DNA of 64,000 nt from the NCBI RefSeq assembly GCF_019753765.1, contig NZ_JAIJZW010000005.1:62001-126000 (forward strand), in the 5' to 3' direction. The notes below the pieces were generated by a model that searched no databases, was not told where the DNA came from, and was given only the letters and a program-made list of their open reading frames with translations. The position numbers and the translations under genes are program-made. Origin of the DNA: Microbacterium marinilacus (lineage in GTDB: Bacteria > Actinomycetota > Actinomycetes > Actinomycetales > Microbacteriaceae). This document shows, piece by piece, positions 43,091-51,611 of this stretch. Positions within the stretch are counted from its first letter, which is position 1. The number at the start of each line of letters is the position of its first letter.

Positions 43091-44178
43091 TCGAGACACG
43101 AGCACCCGGCAAGCTCTTCATCGCCGGCGAGTACGCCGTGGTCGAGCCCGGTCAGCCCGCCGTGCTGATCGCCGTCGACAGGTACATCACGGTGCGGCTG
43201 ACGGAGGGCTCCGGCGCGGGACGCGTGCACTCGCGCGAGTACGGCAGCCTGCCGCTCGTCTGGGTGCGCGACCAGGACAGCGTCGGCATCGTCCTCGAGC
43301 ACCACCCGTACGACTACGTCGTCGCGGCGATCGCCGTCGCGGAGAGACTGCGCGCCGAGCGTCGGCTCGCGCCGCGGTACTTCGACCTGCGGATCGAGAG
43401 CGAGCTCGACGACGCCGACGGACGCAAGTTCGGCCTCGGCTCGTCCGCGGCTGTCGTCGTCGCGACGATCGCCGCCCTCGACGAGTTCTACGGTCTCGCC
43501 CTCACACGGGCCGAGCGCTTCAAGCTCGCCCTGCTGGCCACGATCCAGGTCGCTCCCTCCGCGTCGGGCGGCGACATCGCCGCCAGCACGTTCGGAGGGT
43601 GGATCCGCTACAGCGCACCGGACCGCGGCGCGCTGCGCGAGCACCTGCAGCGCCACGGCCCGAGCGCCGCGCTCGAGTCCGATGCCTGGGCAGAGTGCTC
43701 GGTCACGAGGCTCCCCCATCCGTCGGCGCTGCGCCTGCTGGTGGGTTGGACCGGCTCCCCCGCCCCCACCGAGCGCCTGGTCGACGGCGTCCGGCCGCAC
43801 GGCGAGACCGCCGGGGGCAGCTACGGCGCCTTCCTCGAGGAGAGCCGCACCTGCGTCGACGACCTGGTGTCGGCGCTCGCCGACGACGACGGGCCGCGTG
43901 CGCTCGCGGTGGTGCGCCGCGCGCGCCGCCTGCTGCGGCGCCTCGGAGCGGCGTCGGGCACGCAGATCGAGACCGAGAAGCTGCGGGTGCTGTGCGACGT
44001 CGCCGAGGAGAACGGCGCCGCGGCCAAGCCCTCCGGTGCCGGCGGCGGCGACTGCGGCATCGTCCTGGCCAGCGCGGACGCCCACGCCGCGGCGCTGCTG
44101 CGCGCCTGGGAGCGCCACGACATCCGGCGGCTCCGCCTCGGGGTGCACCCCGCGGAGGGAGGCGTCTTTGGACTCTGA
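43087..44178 (+). CDS. mvaK2: Phosphomevalonate kinase
   Basis: 363-residue GHMP kinase. RAPGKLFIAGEYAVVEPGQP opens the protein, KFGLGSSAAVVVATIAAL is the ATP loop (about residue 117), and KPSGAGGGDCGIVL is motif 3. GEYAVV with PGQPAVL and the length fit phosphomevalonate kinase rather than mevalonate kinase, as does the gene order. Confidence 0.92.
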   Translation: MIETRAPGKLFIAGEYAVVEPGQPAVLIAVDRYITVRLTEGSGAGRVHSREYGSLPLVWVRDQDSVGIVLEHHPYDYVVAAIAVAERLRAERRLAPRYFDLRIESELDDADGRKFGLGSSAAVVVATIAALDEFYGLALTRAERFKLALLATIQVAPSASGGDIAASTFGGWIRYSAPDRGALREHLQRHGPSAALESDAWAECSVTRLPHPSALRLLVGWTGSPAPTERLVDGVRPHGETAGGSYGAFLEESRTCVDDLVSALADDDGPRALAVVRRARRLLRRLGAASGTQIETEKLRVLCDVAEENGAAAKPSGAGGGDCGIVLASADAHAAALLRAWERHDIRRLRLGVHPAEGGVFGL

Positions 44179-45289
44179 GACCGTCACGGCCGGCACCCGC
44201 GCCGCGCGCAAGGACGACCACCTCCGCCTGGCGGTGACGCAGCAGCGCGAGCCGGCGGCGCGCAACGACTTCGACGACGTGGAGATCGTCCATCACGCGC
44301 TCGACGGCATCGACGTCGGCGACGTCGATCTCGCGACCAGGGTGGGCGACCGCACGTGGCCCGTGCCGCTCTACATCAACGCGATGACAGGCGGCACGGC
44401 GAACGCCGAGCGCGTCAACCGCGCCCTCGCGATCGCCGCCCGCGAGACGGGCGCGCCCATCGCCTCCGGCTCCCTCTCCCTCGCGCTGGACGACCCCTGG
44501 ACCGCGCAGAGCTTCCGCGTGATCCGCGACGAGAACCCGCGCGGCGTCGTGCTCGCCAACCTCGGCGCCGACCGCGGCCCCGAGGACGCCGCACGCGCCG
44601 TCGACCTGCTCGAGGCCGACGCGCTGCAGATCCATCTGAACGCCGTGCAGGAGACGATCATGCGCGAGGGGTCGCGCGACTTCGGATCCTGGGCCGGCCG
44701 GATCGAGCGGATCGTCGCCGCGTCGCCCGTGCCCGTGATCGTGAAAGAGGTCGGCTTCGGCCTCAGCCGGCGCACCCTGCGGCGCCTCTCCGGCCTCGGC
44801 GTCCGCGTCGCCGACGTCAGCGGCACAGGCGGCACCAGCTTCGCCCGGATCGAGGACGCGCGCCGCGGCGGATACGCCTTCTTCGACGGCTACGGCCAGT
44901 CGGCCGCCTGCTGCCTGCTGGACGCCCCGGGCGACGGGCCGGCGCTGCTGGCCTCCGGCGGGGTCCGCTCCCCCCTCGACGTGGTCCGCTCGCTGGCGCT
45001 CGGAGCCCGCGCCGCGGGCGTCGCGGGCCCGTTCCTCGCCGTCGCGGTCGACGGGGGCGCGGACGCCGTGGTCGAGGACGTGCGGGCCTGGATCTCACAG
45101 ACCGCCGAGCTGCTCGCGCTGCTCGGCACCCCGACTCCGGCAGCCGCCGCCGGCGTCGACCTCCTGCTGCGCGGACGCGTCCGCGAGTTCTGCGAGCTGC
45201 GCGGCATCGATCCCGGGGCGTTCTCGCGCAGGGGCGACGGCACGCCCGCCGCGGCCGTCGCCCCCATCCGGAAAGGCAGGACAGCATGA
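44168..45289 (+). CDS. fni: Isopentenyl-diphosphate delta-isomerase, type 2
   Basis: 373-residue FMN/NADPH-dependent isomerase. KDDHLRLAVTQQ and FDDVEIVHHALDGID near the N-terminus, NAMTGGT, LQIHLNAVQE, KEVGFGLS, DVSGTGGTSFARIE and SGGVRSPLDVVRSLALGA are family hallmarks. TTG 44168 is the best start: GGAGGGAGG lies just upstream and there is no ATG or GTG nearby in frame. Overlaps mvaK2 by 11 nt. Confidence 0.92.
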   Translation: MDSETVTAGTRAARKDDHLRLAVTQQREPAARNDFDDVEIVHHALDGIDVGDVDLATRVGDRTWPVPLYINAMTGGTANAERVNRALAIAARETGAPIASGSLSLALDDPWTAQSFRVIRDENPRGVVLANLGADRGPEDAARAVDLLEADALQIHLNAVQETIMREGSRDFGSWAGRIERIVAASPVPVIVKEVGFGLSRRTLRRLSGLGVRVADVSGTGGTSFARIEDARRGGYAFFDGYGQSAACCLLDAPGDGPALLASGGVRSPLDVVRSLALGARAAGVAGPFLAVAVDGGADAVVEDVRAWISQTAELLALLGTPTPAAAAGVDLLLRGRVREFCELRGIDPGAFSRRGDGTPAAAVAPIRKGRTA

Positions 45290-46359
45290 GCCCGCTCGGC
45301 GCAGAGGAGCCGCCCGTCACGACGATCCCGACCCGGTGGGTCGGGCCGATCCGCGTCACCGGCGCGGTCGACGAGGAGGTCGAGGTGCCCCTCGCGACCT
45401 ACGAGACGCCGCTGTGGCCGTCCGTCGCTCGGGGCGCACGGGTGTCCCGGGAGGCCGGCGGCATCCACGTCTCGATCGTCGACGAGCGGATGACGCGTTC
45501 GGTGCTGCTCACCGCGCGGGACGCGGCGTCCGCGGATGCCGCGTCCCGCGCGATCGACGCACGCCTGGGCGAGCTGCAGCTCGTGGTGTCCGCCCAGAGC
45601 CGTCACGCCCGACTGCTGGAGGCGAGGTCGGAGATCGTCGGCAACCTGCTGTTCGTGCGGTTCGCGTTCACGACGGGGGACGCGTCCGGCCACAACATGG
45701 TCACGTCCGCGTCGGACGCCCTGCTGCGCACGATCCTGTCGTGGGGGCTCGCCGTCGAGTACGGGTCGGTGTCGGGCAACTACTGCAGCGACAAGAAGGC
45801 GACCGTGGTCAACGGCGTGCTCGGGCGCGGGCGCCGAGCGCTCGCCGACATCCTGATCCCTCACGACGTCGTCGCCGGCACGCTGCGCACCAGCACCGCC
45901 CGGCTGACGGACCTGGTGACGCGCAAGAACCTCGTCGGCAGCACGCTCGCCGGCGCCTTGCGCTCGGCCAACGCGCACTACGCCAACATGCTGCTGGCCC
46001 TCTACCTCGCGACGGGGCAGGACGCGGCGAACATCGTGGAGGGCTCGCAGGGGATCACCTACGCCGAGACGCGGGACGAGGGGCTGTACTTCTCGTGCAC
46101 GCTGCCCCACCTGATCGTCGGCACGGTCGGCAACGGCAAGCACCTGCCCCACGTCGAGCGGGCGCTGACCCGGCTCGGCTGCCGCGAGGAACGCGAGCCC
46201 GGCGCCAACGCCCGCCGGCTCGCCGCCATCACGGCCGCGACGGTGCTCTGCGGCGAGCTGTCCCTGCTCGCCGCGCAGACGAATCCCGGCGAGCTCATGG
46301 CCGCGCACACCGTCCTCGAACGCGGGGGCGCGCGCCCCGCGCGGGAGGACGAGCGGTGA
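45286..46359 (+). CDS. mvaA: Hydroxymethylglutaryl-CoA reductase
   Basis: 357 residues; reduces HMG-CoA to mevalonate. The layout fits the class I form: YETPLWPSVARGARV (catalytic Glu), DASGHNMVTSASDAL in place of the usual DAMGMNM, SGNYCSDKKATVVNG (catalytic Lys), EGSQGIT and a final GELMAAHTVLER with the catalytic His. It overlaps fni (ATGA) and mvaS (GTGA). Confidence 0.92.
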   Translation: MSPLGAEEPPVTTIPTRWVGPIRVTGAVDEEVEVPLATYETPLWPSVARGARVSREAGGIHVSIVDERMTRSVLLTARDAASADAASRAIDARLGELQLVVSAQSRHARLLEARSEIVGNLLFVRFAFTTGDASGHNMVTSASDALLRTILSWGLAVEYGSVSGNYCSDKKATVVNGVLGRGRRALADILIPHDVVAGTLRTSTARLTDLVTRKNLVGSTLAGALRSANAHYANMLLALYLATGQDAANIVEGSQGITYAETRDEGLYFSCTLPHLIVGTVGNGKHLPHVERALTRLGCREEREPGANARRLAAITAATVLCGELSLLAAQTNPGELMAAHTVLERGGARPAREDER

Positions 46360-47546
46360 CCGCGGTCGGCATCCACGACCTCGCGATCGCCACCGCGCAC
46401 CACGTCGTGGGGCTCGCCGATCTGGCCGCCCGGCGCGATGTCGACCCGGGCAAGTACCTCGTAGGGCTCGGTCAGGAGTCGATGAGCTTCCCGGCCGAGG
46501 ACGAGGACGTCGTGACCATGGGCGCGGCCGCGGCCCGGACGCTCCTGCATCGCACGGGTGCCGACGGCGTCCGCTGGCTGCTGTTCGCCACCGAGTCGGG
46601 CGTCGACCAGTCGAAGTCGGCCGCCGTCTACGCGCACCGCCTCCTCGGGCTGCCGCCGAGCGTGCGTGCCGTCGAGCTCAAGCAGGCGTGCTACGGCGGC
46701 ACGGCGGCGCTGCAGACGGCTCTCGGCATCGTGCACCGCGACCCGGCCGAGCGCGTGCTGGTGATCGCCGCGGACGTCGCCCGGTACGCGCTGCACTCGC
46801 CCGGGGAGCCCACCCAGGGCGCGGGCGCGGCCGCGATGCTCGTGTCCGCGGATCCGGCGCTGCTCGAGGTCGAGCCGGTGTCGGGCGTCGCCACAGCGGA
46901 CGTCGACGACTTCTGGCGCCCCAACGACGCCTCGACCGCCGTCGTCGACGGGCGGCTGTCGGTCTCGGCCTACCTCGCCGCCCTCAAGTCCGCCTGGGAC
47001 GACCACCGTGCGCGGGGCGGCGCGACGGCGTCGGAGATCGACCGGTTCGTGTACCACCAGCCCTTCACCCGGATGGCCGAGAAGGCCCACGCCGCCCTCG
47101 CGCGGCACGTCGGGCTGCCGGACGGAGAGCGGCTCGGATCGGGCCTCGAGTACAACCGGCGGCTCGGCAACACCTACACCGCGTCGCTGTATGCGGCGCT
47201 CGCCGCGCTGCTCGACGGCGACGACGCCCTCGCCGGTCGGCGGATCGGCCTGTTCAGCTACGGGTCCGGCAGCGTCGGCGAGTTCTTCACCGGCGTCGTC
47301 CGGCCCGGCTACGACGCCGTCCGCCCCCGCGACGAGGTGACGCGCGCGCTGGCGGCGCGCGTGCCGCTGAGCGTCGACGAGTACGAGCGACTGCACGCGG
47401 CGCGGCCGACCGGGTCGGCCGACGCCGTGACCCGGCGCGTGACGGACGGCCCCTACCGGTTCGCGGGCGTCCGGTCCCGTGCCCGCCGATACGAGAACAC
47501 CGCGGACCGGCCGTCCGCGGCCGCAGAGCAAGGAGGAAGCGTATGA
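46356..47546 (+). CDS. mvaS: Hydroxymethylglutaryl-CoA synthase
   Basis: 396 residues; condenses acetyl-CoA with acetoacetyl-CoA. The catalytic Cys is in ELKQACYGGTAALQ near residue 112, the catalytic Glu region near LLFATESGVDQSKS, and His in FVYHQPFTRMAEKAH. GTG 46356 is used, with GGGAGGA upstream and a GTGA overlap with mvaA. It precedes the YrdC-domain gene by a 4-nt overlap. Confidence 0.93.
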   Translation: MTAVGIHDLAIATAHHVVGLADLAARRDVDPGKYLVGLGQESMSFPAEDEDVVTMGAAAARTLLHRTGADGVRWLLFATESGVDQSKSAAVYAHRLLGLPPSVRAVELKQACYGGTAALQTALGIVHRDPAERVLVIAADVARYALHSPGEPTQGAGAAAMLVSADPALLEVEPVSGVATADVDDFWRPNDASTAVVDGRLSVSAYLAALKSAWDDHRARGGATASEIDRFVYHQPFTRMAEKAHAALARHVGLPDGERLGSGLEYNRRLGNTYTASLYAALAALLDGDDALAGRRIGLFSYGSGSVGEFFTGVVRPGYDAVRPRDEVTRALAARVPLSVDEYERLHAARPTGSADAVTRRVTDGPYRFAGVRSRARRYENTADRPSAAAEQGGSV

Positions 47547-48316
47547 GCACCCACGTCACCTGGAGCGGCGTCGTCCCGCCGGAGGCGATCGAGGCGCTGC
47601 GCGCCGACGGCGGCATGATCGTGGCGCCCACGAAGGTCGGCTACGTCGTGATGGCCACCGACCGGGCCGGGCTCGAGCGCAAGTTCGCCGCGAAGCAGCG
47701 CGCGCGCACCAAGCCCGCGGTCGTGCTCTGCGGGTCGCTCGAGGAGCTCCGCGAGCTCGCGCAGCTCGACGACGAGGTCGACGGGTTCTACCAGCGGCAC
47801 TGGGACGACGACATCCTGCTCGGCTGCATCCTGCCGTGGTCGGAGAGCGGACGGCGTCTGCTGTCCGACGACGCCGCCGAGCTCGCCACGGACGGACGGG
47901 GCACCAGCTGCTTCGTCGTCCGCTTCGGCACGCCCGGCGAGCAGATCGCGCGCGAGCTGTGGCAGCGCGACCGCACCATCGCATTCGCGAGCTCCGCCAA
48001 TCCCTCCGGCCGCGGCAACCGCGGCGTGGTGGCCGGGATCGGCGAGGCCATCGACGCCGCCGCGGACGTCGTCGTCGAGGCCGACGACTACGTGCGGTCG
48101 ATCCAGCCGTCGGCCTCGGCGCAGACGCGCTACGAGCAGGGGGTGATGGTGTCGTTCGTCGACGACGACGGCAGGCTCGTCCCCGAGCAGAGGGGGGCAC
48201 GCGGCGTGCTGCCCGCGCCGACCGTGATCCGCGGGGGCCTCGACGTCGACCGCATCCTGTCGCACCTGGCGGCGGCCTTCCCCAGCTGGGACTACCGCCA
48301 CGGCCAGTACTACTGA
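47543..48316 (+). CDS. YrdC/Sua5-domain protein at the end of the mevalonate operon
   Basis: 257 residues of the YrdC/Sua5 superfamily (threonylcarbamoyl-AMP synthase fold). DGGMIVAPTKVGYVVMAT, KQRARTKPAVVL, FASSANPSGRGN and the SIQPSASAQ region correspond to the nucleotide- and substrate-binding blocks. The usual TsaC-type K-R-x-x-x-K-P...P pattern is loosened. A role in t6A synthesis is not implied by context; it is translated as part of the mevalonate operon (ATG overlaps mvaS by 4 nt, GGAGG upstream), so a link to isoprenoid metabolism is possible. Confidence 0.75.
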   Translation: MSTHVTWSGVVPPEAIEALRADGGMIVAPTKVGYVVMATDRAGLERKFAAKQRARTKPAVVLCGSLEELRELAQLDDEVDGFYQRHWDDDILLGCILPWSESGRRLLSDDAAELATDGRGTSCFVVRFGTPGEQIARELWQRDRTIAFASSANPSGRGNRGVVAGIGEAIDAAADVVVEADDYVRSIQPSASAQTRYEQGVMVSFVDDDGRLVPEQRGARGVLPAPTVIRGGLDVDRILSHLAAAFPSWDYRHGQYY

Positions 48317-48449
48317 CGGCTCGCCCTCGCCCTCGCCGCCGATCTCATAGCGCCCCCATATCGGTCCGATCGGCCTCTCATGGCGGCGCGCGCTGGAATC
48401 GTCCCGACGACATCGGACGGCCGGTGACGCGAGCCGGAGGGAGACGGGC

Positions 48450-49769
48450 ATGGACCAGCAGGACGGCCAGCAGGAGACGGCACGGGACCTTCCCGAGGGC
48501 GGCGCGGCGGCCGCGTCGGCTCGCTCGCCCTGGTACCGCCGCCGCGGGCCGATCGCCTGCGCGGCGGCGGCGCTGGTCGTCGCCGGCGGGATCGCGTTCG
48601 CGGTGCCCGCGGCAGTCGGGGCGAGCGCCGACACGACGACCGCCACGGCTGACACGACGCCGACGCAGGACGCTCCGTCTCAGGCCGCGCAGTCTCGCGG
48701 CGGCGGCTGGTCGGCGCCCGGTCAGGACACCGGCGGCCAGGGCTCGCCGACGCAGACGTTCCCCGATCAGGGCGGCTCCTCGCCGTCCACCGGCGACTCC
48801 GCGGCCTCCGTCGCGGAGGCCGCCGCGGCGTCGGACGAGCAGTCGACCGGCGTCGTCATGATCGAGACCGTGCTCGGCTACCAGCAGGCGGAGGCCGCCG
48901 GCACCGGCATCGTCCTCACGAGCGACGGGCTGATCCTGACGAACAACCACGTCATCGAGGGGTCCACCGAGATCTCCGTCACGATCGGCACCACCGGCGA
49001 GACCTACACCGCCAGCGTGGTCGGCACGGCGGCGTCCGACGACGTCGCGCTGCTGCAGCTCGAGGGTGCCTCGGGCCTCGAGACCGCGTCGATCGACGAC
49101 GACGAGGAGGCGGTCGGAGACGCCATCACCGCGGTCGGCAACGCCGAGGGCGGGGGCGTGCTGCTCGCCGCCGAGGGAGAGATCACCGCGCTGGGTCAGA
49201 CGATCACGACCACCGCCTCCGCCTTGTCCTCCTCGGCCACTCTGGACGGCCTCATCGAGATCAGCGCGGACGTCGTGTCGGGCGACTCCGGCGGTCCGGT
49301 GCTCGACGCGGAGGGCGAGGTCGTCGGCGTCACCACGGCGGCCTCCAGCGGCACGGCGACGACGGTCGCCTACGCCATCCCGATCGACGAGGCACTGGGC
49401 CTGGTCGACCAGATCCTCTCCGGAGAGGACACGGACACGGTCAGCATCGGCCTGCCCGCCTTCCTCGGGGTGCAGCTCTCCGACACCACCGCGCAGGGGG
49501 CCTCCTGGCAGCCCGGGGCCTCGCAGCAGTCGACGACATCCGGGGCGACCATCGCCGGGGTGGTCGAGGGCACGCCGGCGGCGGAGGCGGGACTCGCCTC
49601 CGGCGACACGATCACCGCGGTGGATGGCACGGCGGTCGACGGGGCCGACGCGCTGCGCACGCTCCTCGTCGGCTACGAGCCCGGCGATGCGGTGTCGATC
49701 GACTGGACCGACTCGTCCGGTGCGACCCACAGCGCCACCGTGACGCTGATCGAGGGCGCCGCCGGCTGA
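48450..49769 (+). CDS. HtrA/DegP-type membrane-anchored serine protease
   Basis: 439 residues. A membrane anchor at about 35-55 (ACAAAALVVAGGIAFAVPAA) follows a short cytoplasmic start; a Ser/Thr/Gly-rich linker runs to about 130. The trypsin-like domain shows the triad as TNNHVIEG (His), SDDVALLQ (Asp) and SGDSGGPV (Ser). A C-terminal PDZ domain (about 345-435, ATIAGVVEGTPAAEAGLASG) completes the HtrA plan. It likely handles damaged extracytoplasmic proteins. Confidence 0.92.
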   Translation: MDQQDGQQETARDLPEGGAAAASARSPWYRRRGPIACAAAALVVAGGIAFAVPAAVGASADTTTATADTTPTQDAPSQAAQSRGGGWSAPGQDTGGQGSPTQTFPDQGGSSPSTGDSAASVAEAAAASDEQSTGVVMIETVLGYQQAEAAGTGIVLTSDGLILTNNHVIEGSTEISVTIGTTGETYTASVVGTAASDDVALLQLEGASGLETASIDDDEEAVGDAITAVGNAEGGGVLLAAEGEITALGQTITTTASALSSSATLDGLIEISADVVSGDSGGPVLDAEGEVVGVTTAASSGTATTVAYAIPIDEALGLVDQILSGEDTDTVSIGLPAFLGVQLSDTTAQGASWQPGASQQSTTSGATIAGVVEGTPAAEAGLASGDTITAVDGTAVDGADALRTLLVGYEPGDAVSIDWTDSSGATHSATVTLIEGAAG

Positions 49770-49824
49770 GCGCCGCCCGCGCGATCCGTCGACACCGGTG
49801 CTCCCCGACGCTCCGAGCGCCTCG

Positions 49825-50286
49825 TCACCCTCGCGGAAGCCGGTCGCGAAGCCCGGCGGCGATCGGCCGCAGGAGGTCGCCGAGCGTCGCGACGTCGGCG
49901 GGATCGATGAGGTCGAGGACCGTCCGGCGGATCTGGTCCATGTGGCCGGAGGCCGCGTCGAGGAACGCCATCCGGCCCGCGCGGGTGAGGGAGACGTAGC
50001 GGTTCGCCCCGCGCCGGTCGCGGCTGACGAGCTCGCGATCCTCGAGCCTCGTGACCGAGTGGGACAGGCGGGAGAACGAGCCCGCGGTGAGCGTGCTGAG
50101 CTCCGCCATCGCCAGAGTGCTGCCCTCCGCGCGATACAGGGCGTGCAGCACCGCGTGCTCGTAGTGCCCGAGGCCGGCATCGCTGCGCAGCTGCTGGTCG
50201 ACCACGGCGGGCAGGCACTGGGCGATCACGAACAGCTGGGCCCAGGCGTCCTCCTCCTCGGCGGTCAGCGCCGGCTTCCGGGTCAT
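49825..50286 (-). CDS. MarR-family transcriptional regulator
   Basis: 153 residues with the MarR winged helix: GHYEHAVLHALYRAEGSTLAM, TAGSFSRLSHSVTRLEDREL and the wing SRDRRGANRYVSLT. Helices at both ends form the dimer. It is divergent from a luciferase-like monooxygenase gene and two matching palindromes lie between them, so it very likely controls that gene and itself. Confidence 0.9.
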   Translation of the reverse strand: MTRKPALTAEEEDAWAQLFVIAQCLPAVVDQQLRSDAGLGHYEHAVLHALYRAEGSTLAMAELSTLTAGSFSRLSHSVTRLEDRELVSRDRRGANRYVSLTRAGRMAFLDAASGHMDQIRRTVLDLIDPADVATLGDLLRPIAAGLRDRLPRG

Positions 50287-50315
50287 CGGTCCTCCTCTGT
50301 GGCCGAGTCCACCTT

Positions 50316-50365
50316 ACTTGACTGTTCAAGTTGAAGCGCTAGCGTCTCAACTTGAACATTCAAGT
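50316..50365. promoter_or_regulatory. Paired MarR operators between marR and the LLM gene
   Basis: Two 16-bp palindromes, ACTTGACTGTTCAAGT (50316-50331) and ACTTGAACATTCAAGT (50350-50365), share the arms ACTTGA/TCAAGT. Their centres are 34 bp apart, about three helical turns. The size and symmetry fit MarR-family operators. Confidence 0.75.
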
Positions 50366-50382
50366 ATCAAGGTGAGAACGAG

Positions 50383-51396
50383 ATGAAGAAGATCGGCTTT
50401 CTGTCCTTCGGGCATTGGAGCGATGCACGCGGCTCACGTGTGCGCTCAGCGGAGGAGTCGCTGCGGCAGTCGCTCGAGCTGGCCGTCGCCGCCGAGGAGA
50501 TCGGGATCGCTGCGGCGCACTTCCGCGTCCATCACTTCGCCGCGCAGCAGTCGTCGCCGCTCCCCCTGCTCGCGACGATCGCGGCGCGCACGAGTCGGCT
50601 GGAGGTCGGCACCGGCGTGATCGACATGCGGTACGAGGCGCCTCTGCACCTCGCCGAGGAGGCGGCCTCCCTCGACCTCCTCTCCGGCGGACGGGTGCAG
50701 CTGGGCATCGGCCGAGGCTCCCCCGAGGCCGCCGACCGGGGCTACCAGCGCTTCGGGCACACCCCGAGGGACGATGAGTCACCCGCTGACCTGGCACGCC
50801 GACACACGGCGTCCTTCCTCTCCGCGATCGGCGGCGACGGCATCGCCACACCGGCTCCGGAGTCCGGTCGCGCCGGGGCTCTGCTGCCGATCACCCCCGT
50901 CTCACCCGGTCTGCGCGAGCGCGTGCTGTGGGGAGCGGGCAACCTCGACACGGCGCTCTGGGCCGCGCGGCAGGGGATGCAGCTGATGAGCTCCACGGTC
51001 ATCATCGACGACAAGGGCATCCCCTTCGAGCACCTTCAACGCGAGCAGATCGACGGGTTCCGGAGCGCCTGGCGCGAGGCCGCGTGGCCGTGGGAGCCGC
51101 GGGTCACGGTGGTGCGCAGCATCGTGCCGCTCGTCGACGATCTCAGCCGCGCCTACTTCGGCGCCGATCCGCGACGGGACGAGGGATCCGGGGTGCTGCA
51201 GGGCCTCGCGTACAGGTTCGGCGGCTCTTTCACGGGCGAGCCGGAAGAGCTGGTCGAGCGCCTCCGCGCAGACTCCGCCCTCGCCGCCGCGGACACCGTC
51301 CTGATCACGATCCCCAACCAGCTGGGTGTCGACTACAACGCCCGACAGCTCGCCGCGGTGCACGCGATCGGGCGCGAGCTCGGCTGGCACGAGTAG
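50383..51396 (+). CDS. Luciferase-like flavin-dependent oxidoreductase
   Basis: 337-residue LLM-class protein with a bacterial-luciferase TIM barrel. MKKIGFLSFGHWSDARGS, AAEEIGIAAAHFRVHHFA, TSRLEVGTGVIDMRYEAPLHL and LDLLSGGRVQLGIGRGS are the FMN-binding blocks; VLWGAGNLDTALWAA follows. Substrate unknown. Its control by a divergent MarR suggests a response to a small lipophilic or phenolic compound, an inference from the regulator type only. Confidence 0.9.
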   Translation: MKKIGFLSFGHWSDARGSRVRSAEESLRQSLELAVAAEEIGIAAAHFRVHHFAAQQSSPLPLLATIAARTSRLEVGTGVIDMRYEAPLHLAEEAASLDLLSGGRVQLGIGRGSPEAADRGYQRFGHTPRDDESPADLARRHTASFLSAIGGDGIATPAPESGRAGALLPITPVSPGLRERVLWGAGNLDTALWAARQGMQLMSSTVIIDDKGIPFEHLQREQIDGFRSAWREAAWPWEPRVTVVRSIVPLVDDLSRAYFGADPRRDEGSGVLQGLAYRFGGSFTGEPEELVERLRADSALAAADTVLITIPNQLGVDYNARQLAAVHAIGRELGWHE

Positions 51397-51424
51397 CCCT
51401 CGAGCGACCTCCAGGCCAGACGCA

Positions 51425-51459
51425 GAACGGGAGCCCGGCCGATGGCCGGGCTCCCGTTC
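51425..51459. terminator. Bidirectional terminator between the LLM gene and tRNA-Ala
   Basis: A perfect 16-bp inverted repeat (gaacgggagcccggcc / ggccgggctcccgttc) with a 3-nt loop sits between converging transcription units: the LLM gene on the plus strand and tRNA-Ala on the minus strand. Confidence 0.8.
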
Positions 51460-51474
51460 TGACACAGATTGCGG

Positions 51475-51547
51475 TGGACCCAGGGGGATTCGAACCCCCG
51501 ACCTTCTCATTGCGAACGAGACGCGCTACCAACTGCGCCATGGGCCC
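51475..51547 (-). tRNA. tRNA-Ala(CGC)
   Basis: 73-nt cloverleaf on the minus strand: acceptor stem GGGCCCA/TGGGTCC with A73 and the alanine-identity G3-U70 pair, D arm GCGC-AGTTGGTA-GCGC, anticodon loop TTCGCAA (CGC), T arm GGGGG-TTCGAAT-CCCCC. CCA is not encoded. Confidence 0.95.
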
Positions 51548-51611
51548 GTGAACCTCGGACTACGTTACCAGACCTCGGGCGCCTGCCCGAACCGCGCGCG
51601 CCCCGGGCGGG

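Noticed and set aside
41171..43105. Long minus-strand frame opposite the mevalonate kinase and decarboxylase genes
   Set aside because: No domain, biased composition, and both plus-strand genes have intact family motifs.
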